Of a stretch of DNA of 64,000 nt, positions 1 through 12,308 are shown one piece after another. A program made the position numbers and the translations under genes. The notes beneath the pieces are model-generated. The model saw nothing but the letters and a program-made list of their open reading frames with translations. It had not been told where the DNA came from and did not search any database. Within the stretch, counting starts at the first letter, position 1. The number at the start of each line of letters is the position of its first letter. This DNA comes from Rhodamnia argentea (Eukaryota > Streptophyta > Magnoliopsida > Myrtales > Myrtaceae): NCBI RefSeq assembly GCF_020921035.1, contig NC_063154.1, positions 1,488,001 through 1,552,000 on the forward strand, read 5' to 3'.

Positions 1-627
1 AACAAGAAAAGCCGCTCAAAATCTTCCAAGATCTTCCGCCGCTTGCGTTCGGTGTTCAAGTCATTTCCAATCATCAACCCCACGTGTAAAATCCCAGTTT
101 CTCTTCACGGAAGCCGTGCACCTGAGGCACACGTCAATGGAGGGACACGCATGACTGGTACCCTTTTCGGGCACCGGAAGACGCGGATTAATCTTGCCAT
201 CCAAGATAACCCAAGGAGCATTCCAATCCTCGTACTCGAGCTTGCAATACCAACAGGGAAGCTTCTTCAGGATATGGGAACGGGTCTCACGAGGATAGCA
301 TTAGAGTGCGAAAAACAACCATCTGGTAAGACAAAGCTAATCCACGAGCCAATATGGACAATGTATTGCAACGGCCGGAAGGTAGGTTATGCTGTGAAGA
401 GGGAGCCATCCGAAGATGATCTAAGCGTCATGCAGACATTGCATGCGGTTTCAATGGGAGCTGGGGTGCTTCCGACCGAGGTCTCGGATCCCCCAGATGG
501 CGATCTGACCTACATGAGAGCACAATTTGAGCGAGTGGTCGGTTCTAAGGATTCTGAAACATTTTACATGATGAACCCGGATGGCAATAATGGACCAGAA
601 CTTAGCATCTTCTTTGTCAGGATATAA
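1..627 (+). CDS. MIZU-KUSSEI 1-like protein (DUF617), 3' part, truncated by window start
   Basis: The reading frame is open from the first base of the window and ends with TAA at 625-627, so the true start lies upstream. About 208 residues are visible. The conserved DUF617 core begins near codon 45 with GTRMTGTLFGHRK, then LAIQDNP, then PILVLELAIPTGKLLQDM, RIALECEK and a C-terminal block ending in ELSIFFVRI. This is the usual end of MIZ1-like proteins, which are around 240-300 residues and normally encoded by one exon, so roughly the first quarter is missing here. Arabidopsis MIZ1 is needed for root hydrotropism and associates with the endoplasmic reticulum; other family members are mostly uncharacterised. 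A TTG at 43 is inside the gene and is not a start. It points toward the BRCT gene, which ends on the other strand at 2084. Confidence 0.9.
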   Translation, partial: NKKSRSKSSKIFRRLRSVFKSFPIINPTCKIPVSLHGSRAPEAHVNGGTRMTGTLFGHRKTRINLAIQDNPRSIPILVLELAIPTGKLLQDMGTGLTRIALECEKQPSGKTKLIHEPIWTMYCNGRKVGYAVKREPSEDDLSVMQTLHAVSMGAGVLPTEVSDPPDGDLTYMRAQFERVVGSKDSETFYMMNPDGNNGPELSIFFVRI

Positions 628-2083
628 GTACTCGCCAGAGACTATGGACCTTGAAATAGATGGAAAGTCTTCTTCTTCTTCTTTTTTTTGTCAGTTTGGT
701 GTAAGTCGTGATAGATACATGGCCAACATTAATTGTATAGAGCAAAGGGGAGGCAGAAGTAACTGCAAAGCATCGTGTAGTTTTTTACTGTTCTATCATT
801 TCCAGTCCGATACGTCTGCTTGTGAAATTTATATAAGATTTGAGCCAGTCTCTACGTTCCGAAGCCTGACTAGCCATTTTGATGAAACTAAAAATTTATC
901 AACAAACATACATTACTCGACTAGTAGGTTGCTCAATCATTGTTAATTGCCTCCCATTTATTTTCAATTCTCTGTATAATTATCGGATAAGAACTAACTC
1001 GTTTACATGAGAGACGTGTCACTTATTGCTAGCAATGTAAAGCCAAACGAATAGTTAGTTTGGGTCATCTTCCAGAATTACAAGCGGCTGAGTATTCGAG
1101 TTATTCTATTCCAGAATCAGAAAGAGTAGTGATCCAGTGAACATCCCTTAGCCGTTTCTTTTCAGAAGGTGCTTGAACGAGCGGAAGAGCATCGCGGTGA
1201 AAAAGGACCTGCAATTGTTCCTCTTTTTCAAACATGAACAGGAGTCCAACCCCGCTAATGCTTAGGACTGAATGGCTAAGCCTCTCATCAATAGAAAGTG
1301 ATCCACACCATCTGGTAGATTACACGTACGATCTGCAGTATCTGCGTTTCATCGAAGAGCAATTAGCGGCAAAACACCAACTCATTCGATGTCAGTCGCA
1401 ACCATGTTTTGCGCATCTGACTATGTCACTATTAACGAAGTACCCAGTGCTCCGCTGGATTCACATATAGCTGAATTCAAGAACCCAAAGCAATTGGCAG
1501 AGGGAAAAGTTTGAACCAGTTCATACTTCGAGTGGTTTGAAAAGTAATTTACCAACAAAAGTCACCGGGTTGGATGGAAATACCATGCAAGCACGAGGGG
1601 AACTTTGTAAAGTCTGGATCAGTCTTGTGCCGGTATGCAATCCATCTGCAAATGAACCAATAACATATAAAGATGCCTTCAAATGGTATTGAAAAACAAA
1701 TAGGAGATAAATAATTGCACCCTCAACAGAAAATGATCTTTAGCTCCAGAATATTATATCAACATTTATTTCCCAAGAGAAAGCACACTGGCAACTCTGG
1801 CTTGAGCATTTCATTTATAACTGTCGCATATTGCAACCACAGAAGCCACTAGCTTCTTTAAGAAGCTAAATTTTATGAAAGGACATGACATTTTATAACT
1901 TCACACAAAACTCACTCTTCTATTTACACCACACTGTAAACAACTGAAAGAAGCATGAGATGGAACATGTAATAACTTTAAGTGTCAAAAGATTAGGACC
2001 TACACGTACTAAATTACCTTATTGTCTGCCAAAGACGACAAACATCATTTTCCTTGGCCCACTCAATTAAATAAGCAGTTTTG
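628..2083. other. Convergent intergenic region with the two 3' UTRs
   Basis: No coding sequence is supported here. The left part is expected to be the 3' UTR of the DUF617 gene and the right part the 3' UTR of the BRCT gene on the opposite strand. The short open frames inside (for example 581-946 and 1234-1470) match no family I know and have no conserved motif. Confidence 0.6.
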
Positions 2084-5000
2084 TCACCTCCAAAAACCTA
2101 GGTTTTGGTGTTGTTCTAAGACAGAAAGCATCTTCCCTGCATATAAACTCTCTATTATCCAGCTCATTGTCTGCATTAAGAGCTAGTGTCAATGTGAGAG
2201 CCCGAAACAGGAAAAAAGAAATAAATGGAAATATCCAGTATACAGATCTTGCGAGAGTGTAATTACTGGATGTCCAGAATGGAGTATTGTTTTGAATAAA
2301 TACTCAGCCTCGCAGTATGCAGCCATACACCCGTACGAGGAGGCTATCTTTACTTTTTAGATACTGGAAGTGAGAATGATCAACCTCTAAGCACCCTAAG
2401 GATATACACAAGAAACCAGAATCAAAGAGCTGATTACAAAGAGAATGCTAACCAATATCGGTATCTTTCTCTCCAAAGCACACTGCCTTAAGTGACGAGA
2501 TGGCCTACTCTCGTATTCTGTCACGATAATTCCCATGGATACCTTCCCATGATGAAGACAATGGACCAACTGTTGGAGGGTCTTGTATGCCACCCCACCT
2601 CCTCGCTGCACAACACGAGGGCACAGTCAAACTCACAACTCATCATTCAGAACACGAAAAATCAGAGTATTACCAAGCGTTAAGGAAGCTCATGCAGCAA
2701 CACTACATGAAGTCAGCTGCAATTTAGGAAAAGCACAACTATCCCTTGTAAAGGTGTCAATGCTAGCATCCTAATCATTCTGTACCACAAAAAGAGAGGA
2801 GTCGTGGAAGGAAGGTGCCATCTTTACGTGAGCATGCTTCGAAAGCCCTTGTTAGCTTCACAGTGATTAATATATAAGTAACCCTTAGGAAGGTTAAAGG
2901 GATCCAGCATTTTAGGTGTATGGGACTTGGTAGAGTAGATTAAAATTCATACTTCACAAGCTGGCTGAAATTTCTTGATGCTTTAGAATTGTACTGTAAC
3001 ATACTTATCTAGTACATTTTGGCTAACAGTACTGATTAAGACACAGGATACATGACAGGACCTCTCATGGTGTGAAAGATAGGCTTAGTTGATCTGTCTT
3101 CAGAAGCTAAGTATACTTCCGCATGCGAGTACATAAAGGCTGGTGGCCTGTCCAAACCCTAGAAAATTTCATCTCTCTTAATGATTTTCTTTGCCAATTT
3201 AAAGACAGGAGCAAGCCAAAACACGTCTTCTTCTCTCTTATTTAATGAGAGAGACATAAAATTTTGATATGTAACAACCCAAGATATCTGAGCTTTTAAC
3301 ATCAAATTTACTTGTAAACAGAGAAGTACGTTACCTTGATTACTTCAGAAAATTTGTTACAGAAACTTTTCTTTCCATGTAACATTATCCCTACTTGCCC
3401 AAAGATAGATCCGCTGTTAGAGTGTGGCAATGACTTTCCGATAGGGATAAACATTGCATCGACTTGATTTGAGACGATCATATATCTGTGAAAAAAAGAG
3501 TTGACAGAAATGTCTCCAATTCAATCATTCCGAATAAGATGATTAATGGGCTAATTGGAAAATAAAGCCACACTAAACAAGGTAGGGAAGAGCGGGCAAC
3601 TGATGACAAAGAATTCTTTTTGGTTGTACTATCCTCCGGCATCCTTAATTCAGATTAATTCTATTTAGTAATGGCACACGAGATAATTGTTTTTTTTGGG
3701 TAAGGAAACGAGGGGGGTCAAGAGCACACGAGACAATTGTTTATTAGTTTACAAGTTGAAGAAATACAAAAAGTTGCCACTCATAAAAGTTATAACTTAA
3801 TTGAACAAAGTTTTTGAAATTGTTCGTGGAAAAGAAAGGAGCAGATTTGGTGATGTATAAGGCTTAAAATTATCAGTCAAAGATGACGATCTACAAAGAA
3901 AAAGTAACATTGATGTAATCTCCAAAACTGAAAGGAGCAGCTGATCTTAATCATTTATGACGAATGAGAGAGATTTCGATAAAGCATTAGAATCTCCTCA
4001 TCTCCAGTAGAAAAGCCTTAAAAAGACAAGGGAATTGTTTTGAAGAAAGATTGAGCACTTGGATATTGTGAAGACGACTTAAAAGATCCACAAAGACAAC
4101 TAAGTTTGGTGGGAAAATGCTTGGTCATTGCTGTTGTGATAGCAAGCACATGAAAATGTGTACAGTTGCTCTAACTCTCCCACTAACACATAGAATAGAG
4201 AAAGACAGGTGAATTAGTGCCATTCACTGTGCTAAATGAGCAACTTACTTATCAGGTAACACGAGAGAACCCGCACTGATTGATTCGGTAATCCAAGCGA
4301 CTTTAAGAATAAAGGCCCGAATTGCGCATCCATACAAGAACTTGGCCGTCTTCAACTGGGAAAAACAAGAATTTGTTTTAGTATTATAATATCATGTCAG
4401 ACATACTTCCACCAAGCCAGAGCTCTGCTTAAATTCACAGCATCAAAAGGCATCATCTAGTTTTAGACTATATAGCAAGCATATCAACCCGAAGAGGGAT
4501 AGGGATGAATTGAATAGAGAATTGGGTGAAGGAATTTACTTGATGTAAAATTAGTGCACAATTAAGTTTTTCTCAACAGAATTGCAGACAGAAATATAAT
4601 TTGTCACAAAATAATATTGCAGAATGAATAATGATCCTTGTATTGTAAATTAAGTGCCCCTTAAATAAACAAAGAGAATGTATACTTCCTGTATGCTTCG
4701 GCTTATCTTCAAGTGAGATGTGGCTTTACATGTTAAAAAAAACATTGATGTAGATTCAAAATCTACACCTCAAATCAAATCAATTAACAAAATACACGCA
4801 TAAATGACACTTGACAAGAAAACTTTTTGCAAACTTAGAAAATAATTTATCCACGTAAGCATCCAAATAATCATATTAAATGGCTAACCAACAGCCTTTG
4901 CTAACTAACAGACACTTGCAACGTGGTTACCCCTCTAAAAAATAAAGAGTTAGATTTAGCCACGTTAATTCTTGGAGAAAAATACCTTTCTCGGAGATAT

Positions 5001-8000
5001 GACGAAAGGTCGCTGCTCGGATAGAACCATTGAACTTCCCTTCCCCCTTAAATTCACGGGCGGAATATCCAGGAGAACCTCGCCTCCATGTTTCTGAATC
5101 AACCTTTCAATTTCCTTTTCTTTGCGGGTTGAAAACCCAGTAAGGAAGAATTCCATCTTGTGAAAAATTAGTGGCTGCTCAGCCATGAAACTAGTGCGAT
5201 GTTTTGCACCTTGACGTCGACATTCTAACTGAGACTTGCAGTATCTCAACCTCTTCCATGATCCTGTGGTTGAGCCAGTTGGTGCTGACAAACATGAACT
5301 CATTAGATGCCCCAAAGATTAATCAAAGCGGTGAATAGAAAGAACTTAAAATGCTCATCTAGGTCTTACAATTTTGGTGCAAGGATCCGCGTGTACTCTT
5401 ATCCACCTGAAGCTGCAAATGAACTTCTGATGAGAAACTTACACGTTTTCTACCAGATACATGATTATTTTTGTCCTGGCGAATATTAGCAGCATTTAGT
5501 GGTATTTTTTGCAAACAATCCCCTGCAAGTCGATGGGAATCCATGTTATGTCGCCATTTTTTATCATCTGATAGCAGAAGCAACTTTCTTTTCCCCAGCA
5601 AATGAACCTGCAATGCTGCTGCATTCTTTGCTGGTTGAACAGAAATACTCCTATGGAATGCCACTTTTTCAGCTGGATGTTTAGTGACTGGAACAGGTTC
5701 CTCACCACAAACCATAGCAGGGATATCATATCCGGATTTTGGTGATTTCAGTCCTACAGAATTTCGCCAATTATATTTTTGAGTGAAATTAGTATCAGGG
5801 TATGAGGATGTGATTTCCCTCTTGCATTTCGAGAATAGCAATAAATTACAGCGCCCATGTCCATTCTCCAACTTGGCTTCATTGCTTGATAAGATTACAC
5901 TATAATTCTTTAAAGAGGATAGCCGTCTTCTTGCTGACTTCTGAAAACCTTCTTTTGGTTCAGAGGTGACTCCTGCATTCTGATTGTCAGCCTTAGATTT
6001 TGGGTCGGAGGTTTCATTGGGGTTTGCCGACCCAAGTTCTGAAGCCAAGTCAATGAATTTCTCACCATCAATCTCAATGCAATTCTGACTGGGTTCTTGA
6101 TGTAATCCATGGTTTTCTGTGGAAATACTGCAAGGAACAAAGGAACAAAGAGGATCTGCTGACAATAAACTTGAAGACCTCACAATTTCTTGAGAGAAAG
6201 TTATGCCCTCGTTGACTTCGTCACATGAACCTTCAAAAGCCATCTTTAACTGTGGAGCTTTCTGGGTACTGATTCCAATTTGCACAACAGAATTTTCATC
6301 AGGCGCAGTATCTGCTGATTCTGAGAGAAAGCTTGTCTCGTGAACAAAAAACTTGGCAATGCTTCTAGTTCTTGTGCTTTTCTCTTTCAACTCCACAGGA
6401 ACTTCTATGTCCTTATAAAAATTTTTTGGACAAGGCAACAAACAAAGGAGAAAAGGCACCATATCAGAAAACTGACTGGAAAATTTTACAGAACCAAGAA
6501 CTAGTATGATAAGAACAACAAAGATACAGAACAATATCACCCAGGGAAAGAAACAAACGTTAATATCTGTTGAAAACTTTCAAAGTAGATGATTGAATAT
6601 GGACATCATCACTAGAGAGTTACTGAAGGACTGGAAGCTAAGGCGGCCATAGCATAAGGCTATTACTTTCACAGGGAATGAAAGGTTTGAGAAGCACTAG
6701 TAAGAAAGGAAAAATATGTTTCTTCAAATCAGTAAGGTCACAAAGGAGCACAAACACCACATTCCTGTTGTGGCAACGAACATTGACACAACCTTTGGTC
6801 ATTTCAGAGGTGATCAAGCAGTGACAGAGTACAGACTGCATGGATATCCTATCAAAAGCCCGGTGAACAGGAAAATTTATAATACCTTCGTGGCCCAACC
6901 ACCTAACCAACGGCTCTGGAATCTTTCTTCAGTTAGATATACTTGTCTATATTCCACTGCAGGTACAGCAACATAAGTAAGTTTAAGATGAGGCTAGAGG
7001 GTCATGGAAAGAGGAGATACTAGCTCGCCAATGTTACCAGGACACTGAGAGATATTGTGGACAAATGATTCCGCTTGTCGTTCACATAATGCATTCTCCA
7101 CCATATCAGAACCAACCTTCCACATGGAATAGCATTTCGGTTATCTAGCGATACCAATTAGAAGGTTGAACCATCTCTTTATTCTCTTTAAAGATGATAA
7201 TTGAAGGTTTCAGAAGTTAGCATGAGTAAAACAGAGGGAGATAAATGACACCCTTACCTTCTCCACAGTCAAAACAAATGATTCTTTCAGAGCTGGCTGA
7301 TGCAGCATGTCAACATGACTTGCCACATTGAAGTTGGGTGAACCCCAATCTTTATCACCAAAAGTGCTTTTTCTGCACTCATATGGGGAGTATCCTAATA
7401 AAGACTCACTTTCTGGTTGTTTATCAAGACCTAAAACATCATGAGCATGACTCTGTGCATTCATCTTATTGAAATCAATTCTTGTCTCCTCTGTTGGGGA
7501 ACCGTTGTCACAAGGAATTTGAGATGATGGAGTTTCTTTGACTTGAGAAATGTCAAAATCACTAATACCTTGTTCATTATAGTCAATGGAAGACAGCCCT
7601 ACATCTTCAAAAGCATCTAACATAGCAATATCATCGAAGTCTAAATCCTCTTCAGTCCTCTTGATCACAGAATCAGACACCTCTTCCGATCCCTTTAAGC
7701 GTGCTTCCTTCACCCGAAGAGCAACCTCCACAACAGCTGCTGCAGGTATAGATTTTAAAGCTGATTCACACTCTACCAATTCATGTATAGCCATAGCTTC
7801 GGATGCAGCAATTGAGAGCTCAACTGCCGCATTAACATCTGCATCTTTGAGGTGTCTTCTCAAGTTCTCTCCATACACCCTTGCTCTAACCTTCTCAACA
7901 GGTTGAGATGCAATTTCAACTCGTTGAATCTGCGCACCTTTTGAAGACTGAAGCCCTGCCAGAGATGCGTTAGATTCTTGGCTTTTGGTACACTGTGACT

Positions 8001-8618
8001 GTGAGCCACTGTTGTACGAGAAACGTAGGTGAAAATGAAGCACCTGCAAGGTAGAAAACATACATTATGTGAAAAACCTTATATATACTTGGAGGCTTCA
8101 CTGCGACCAAAGTTTTACTTCTAAATAGTTAAAGAATGAGCGAACTTACTTTTCCAGGAGACTGAGCATAGCTCGTTGGCGAACCATCTTCCCCCGACAA
8201 GAATGGCGACCCATCTTCCCCTGACAAGAACAAACGGCAGCCGGTGTATCCGCCGCCGTCCTTTGACGATAATTCCAAACGCTTGTCTTCACCGACATTT
8301 TCTCGGGAAAGGGCCGCGCTCTGCTTAAAAGAACGCTTCAACTAATTTCGTGATTGATCGAGGAACTAGCGGAAACGAAAAAACTAGGGCTGCTCTAATC
8401 ATGAAACAGACCTCTAACGGTTGCGCCACGGGATACTCCGATTGACTTTGCTGCAGCCAATCCGGTAACCAAGCAAGATCCTGCAATCGAAATCGAAAGG
8501 AACGATCGACCGATCAAATCGTAACGAATGGAAGAATCTGCACAAAGAAAAGGACGAAATCAGAGGAGAGACAAGCTACCTCGGAGAACTGAGGATGGCG
8601 AAACCCTAGACTTGCCAT
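2084..8618 (-). CDS. Tandem-BRCT domain protein, probable DNA-damage/chromatin adaptor (10 coding exons)
   Basis: Coding exons on the minus strand: 8618-8580, 8480-8412, 8341-8150, 8043-7258, 6411-5397, 5284-4986, 4355-4249, 3485-3335, 2605-2453 and 2170-2084. All introns have GT-AG ends and the phases agree, giving 965 residues. The protein starts MASLGFRHPQFSEDLAWLPDW, has a long low-complexity middle (about residues 100-735), then two C-terminal BRCT repeats. BRCT1 (about 740-850) holds LIFHKMEFFLTGFS, the HGGEVLLDIP glycine turn and the buried Trp in KVAWITESI. BRCT2 (about 860-955) holds KRGGGVAYKTLQQL and TMSWIIESLYAGK, and the protein ends LEQHQNLGFWR. Tandem BRCT pairs usually bind phosphoserine peptides in DNA-damage signalling. 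Plants have a few large, little-studied proteins with this layout (the Arabidopsis At3g21480 type, from memory), so the exact orthologue is uncertain. A 27-bp in-frame duplication lies in exon 3. The start ATG is inferred from splicing phase and a conserved-looking first exon. Confidence 0.85.
8178..8231 (-). repeat. 27-bp in-frame tandem duplication in exon 3 of the BRCT gene
   Basis: Two adjacent 27-base units (8178-8204 and 8205-8231) differ at only three positions. They encode FLSGEDGSP twice in a row. The repeat keeps the frame, so it adds nine residues to the disordered N-terminal part of the protein without breaking it. Confidence 0.85.
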
Positions 8619-8865
8619 CGAGCTGCGGCGACTGTTTGGAGGAGAGAAGCAAAAGCAGTAACGAGAGAGAGAGAGAGACTTGGCGCCAAGCAGGAATTCG
8701 TATTGACCACAATTTGATTTCCCCGCGACAAATTAAAAAGTCAACCGAAAAATTATTCAGCTTTCTTGCGTATCTTGATGAGGCCCGATTTATATGTGAA
8801 TGCACGGGGACAGATTTATATGTTATGAAAATTTCAGATATTTCGTATAGAAAAATAAAAATTTA

Positions 8866-9725
8866 AAAAGTCTGGTCCCTAAATTTGAAAATGCAAGAGC
8901 CAAATGTATAAATAACCATTCCAAACAACTTTAAAACTTTTAAAAAATGCAATTAAATTGGTGAAATCAAATCTTAAAACTTGTCAATTCGTCTGATAGA
9001 AAATGCTGATGTAGCATAATTATTTTCCCTCTCATATGTGGCTTTTTTAAATTGCTTTATTTTCTTACATGTCTTTTTCATTATTATTTCATGCATTAAA
9101 TTTTATTTAAATTAGGTAAATAAATATATAAAATGGTAAAATTTTATTTAGAAAAAAAATGAAAATAAGAGAGAGAAAGAGAATGGTAGGGGACTCGTGG
9201 GTGTTGTCGCCGCCGCTGCCATTCCTCCTTATCACTGCAGGGGCCGGTAGAAGTCGCTAGCCTTGGGCGAGGGTAGCAGGCATAGCCCAGGTCCGGGTGA
9301 GGCAAACGTAGGTAGGCCTCGCCGGCCCGAGCGAGCCGCCCATCCTTGCCGAGGGCCGGCTATGAGAAGTGGTGGGTGGGGGGGCGCCCACCGGGCCTCT
9401 GCTGTTCTCCGTTTTTTTTTTTCTTTTCCTTCCAATTTTGGGTTTGTTAGCCTTTTATAATTTTTAATCTACTTTGAACAAATTTGTAGAAGAAAATAAT
9501 AAAAATGCCACATAAGAAAAGAAAATAATTTTAAAAAGCCACCTAGGAGAGAGAAATTAATTTGAAAATTGCTACGTTAGCATTTTCCGTCGCCTAATTG
9601 GATGGAGTTAATATAAGGATTCAACTAAGTCAATTTGACAAATTTTAAGACTTGATTGCATTTTTTAAAAAGTTTAGGACTCAATTACACTTTCGCACGA
9701 GTTTTATGACTTCCAGTGAACTTAT
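8866..9725. mobile_element. TIR element (family 1, MULE-like), non-autonomous
   Basis: The two ends are diverged inverted repeats of roughly 150 bp or more. The left arm carries 'ttaaaaaatgcaatta' followed by 'aaaatgctgatgtagca', and the right arm carries the complement around 9560-9720. The core at 9180-9400 is GC-rich with gggcgaggg/ggccgg motifs and encodes nothing recognisable. The ends resemble those of the 46829-48704 element. It lies between the BRCT gene's 5' end and the 3' end of the MPH1 gene. Confidence 0.6.
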
Positions 9726-10262
9726 CTCTACTTTTGACTCTTCATTTCTTTCCTACATTTGGGAAACCTCGCATTTTGGCTTAAAATTACCGAAACCTGT
9801 AAAACATTTCAAAATATTCCAATAGTGACAAGTAGAATAGTGTATGAACTTTTCAAACCTTCAAGATTTTAACTAAGTAGTACGAAAGGGCAGGCAAACA
9901 GAACGGCACATACCTTTTGAGAACATGGGTAGTCAATGCTTATAGTGCAATTTATCAAAGTCATTTAGATCTCGAAGGAGAATTATTCACATGCACCTGA
10001 TTCACATTTCGTCTATATCATGTAGATCTCTCGTGGGCTGACATTGTTCGAGGGTGAAGACGACGGTGCTTACATGCAGCAGGTGAATAAAAGAACCGGC
10101 CGACTGGTTTCAACTACACATCTACTCAGTAGAATACTTGCAGTAAGAAAACATTACTTGCCCTTTCCTTTTTGAATAAACCGAGTTGCATTTACAGTAT
10201 AAAAGAAGAGCCCTCAACAAAACAGAGCTTAGAGTTCTCCCAAGAAACTCCGATTCTCACAT
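9726..10262. other. Intergenic region; 3' flank of the MPH1 gene
   Basis: No coding potential is seen. The part next to 10262 (about 10140-10262) is expected to be the 3' UTR of the MPH1 gene, which ends at 10263 on the minus strand. Confidence 0.5.
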
Positions 10263-12308
10263 TCACGATGTGGCCTCGGGCTGATCACTAGAAGCAGCTT
10301 GAATCTGCGAAACTTCCGGGGCAGACATTTCTGGTTGTGTCGCTACCGCAGATTCGATTTGGCTTGGCACCGACGCTTGGATGATTTCTGGCGGTCTGAA
10401 TTTGTCGATGTAGTAACTTAGAGCTGGCCCGGAGTACACGGCCGTTGGCACCTGGGGTTCGTTCTTGCTGACCTGGAGGAGTACTGCCGAAGCGGCGGCT
10501 ATGGAAATGAGAGCGAGACCCGCAGCAACTGCTACCGTGTTTTCAGCTCCATCGGCAGATGAACCTGCAGTTCCCGAGCTTATCGCACTTTCCGCTATGT
10601 AAATTGCAGGCTGATGCATTACAAAGACATGGAGAGAGAGAAGTTCAGTTATTCACCTAAACAGGCGACATAAGGCAGAACGGAAAGAAAATTACCAAAC
10701 AAAGAAACAGAAAGAATAGGCAAGTATGAATCGAAGTTGAAGGAGGTGGCGATAAGAGAATAGGCGGGGCTCTAGCTTAGGATGCTAATAATCTTTTGCA
10801 TAATTCAAAATTTGGAGAAGAACCTACATCTTTACTAATGGTCCGAGAAACTAGACATGATAAATAATCTCAGGGAATCACAGCTGGTTGTGTTTATCTG
10901 GTTCTTATAGGTTTAAATTTGCTCTGCAAAAGAAATGGAACAGACTTTGTTTCATAACGTTCATTTCAAAAACGGTTCAAACAGGAGAAGTAGAATACCA
11001 GTGACCAGATGGATGTCACTCAATGGCACTTAAATGTCAAGAAGTTGGTAAGAGAGAGAGAAAAAATGAGAAGCATGGAACAGATCATCATAGATCGAAA
11101 TCCCATTGACTGATTTGTTTAACTAGGTTTTGGGCTTAGCATATTCCAATTCTTGCGCTATGCCAGAGGAACATTAAGGGGTGAAAGGAAAGGAGAGACA
11201 AAGTGCAAAATTAGTAAACCAATCAATCATTCACACCTCGACTGAGTATATGTTGGTTTGACCAGCAGTGTCCTTCTCAACATATCCGGTCCAACCTTTC
11301 TTCTTTGGAGGAAAAGTGCCGGCCACTTTGGTCTTGTCTCCTGCTAACCATTCCATGCTCACTTTCCCTACCTGTTCATTTCCATCCAGAAGACTTATTC
11401 CCATTCTCCATCTATATAAAACCATGAACAGTCGAAACTTCTTACATGAACTACGACGAGAGCCACATGCCACAGACATCAAAAGTTGTATCTTAAAGCA
11501 AATTCATATTCTTCAGCTTGACACAATCATAAACAGCCAAAAGGATTTATATCCATCTATGACTATTCCATTAACAAGAAATTGCCTTATTCGCAAAATA
11601 GCAACTTATATTCAAAAACAATCAAGCAGAAAAGAAAAGACGCCATGCCATGAACATCGTCTCATCTCTTTGGCTTGAAATTAGGGAGTCCAGCTTGAAT
11701 AACCATAGGCAGACAAGCTTCTGATGCCCACAAATCAAGCTATGGAACTAATACCAAAGAAATCTGTGTTCTGAGCATGAAATGTCCACAGGAGGTGCAC
11801 CGTATCAAAAGGAACAAGACTACAGCAAGAAGTTCATTCCCCATCATCATCATCACGATTCACAATCTCAAGTTGAGACATAGTTCTTGAGCTAAATCAA
11901 ACCCAGAACACCGAATGATATTAGCATACTACGTAACCAATTGAAGACCAAACGCAAGACCCACGTGGCATAAACGAAGAAATTCCATGTCCACACACGA
12001 AAATAAACACCCACAAGAGACATGCCGTAAAACCTCAAAAGTTGTTCCATTTCTCTTTTCTGTTCCCTCCAAATTAAGCACGAGACTCCAGAGAGCCAGA
12101 GAAATCGAGGGACACTTGCCTCCTTATCAGGAGCACACTCTTCGACATTGCAGTCGGCATCATCGGAGGAAGCTCGGACGGCTGAGGGCTTGGGTTCTCG
12201 CTTCGTCAGCGGTTGACACCTGCCGGAGAAAAACCTCGGCGAAGGGTTGAACGCGCAACCGTTCGCGGATATCAGCGTGTTCATCAGAGCTTGCGATGCG
12301 CACGCCAT
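10263..12308 (-). CDS. MPH1: Thylakoid protein MAINTENANCE OF PSII UNDER HIGH LIGHT 1-like
   Basis: Three exons on the minus strand, 12308-12120, 11371-11237 and 10610-10263, give 223 residues. The N-terminus (MACASQALMNTLISANGC...) is rich in Ser/Ala with basic residues and has no acidic residue before position 38, as expected for a chloroplast transit peptide. Then come EECAPDKE, VGKVSMEWLAGDKTKVAGTFPP, KKKGWTGYVEKDTAGQTNIYSVE, and after PAIYIAESAISSGTAG a single membrane helix (about 134-154, TVAVAAGLALISIAAASAVL), then a Pro/Ser/Gln-rich tail containing SGPALSYYIDKF. This order matches Arabidopsis MPH1 (At5g07020), a proline-rich thylakoid protein that protects and helps repair photosystem II in high light. 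The first intron begins GC instead of GT, because only the junction after GAG keeps the frame. An in-frame ATG at 12458 could add 50 residues, but the ATG at 12308 has the better context and fits a transit peptide. Confidence 0.88.

Noticed and set aside
2002-2090. A second open frame downstream of the BRCT stop (GGDKTAYLIEWAKENDVCRLWQ), looking like a further exon
   Set aside because: The frame that continues the BRCT2 Trp motif (SWIIESLYAGK) stops at 2084. The other frame would need a different, unsupported junction, and I know no BRCT protein with this ending. It may be chance sequence in the 3' UTR.
9232-9460. Mirrored open frames with GPG/PPLL repeats
   Set aside because: GC-rich core of the 8866-9725 TIR element; no start context, no splice partners, no family.
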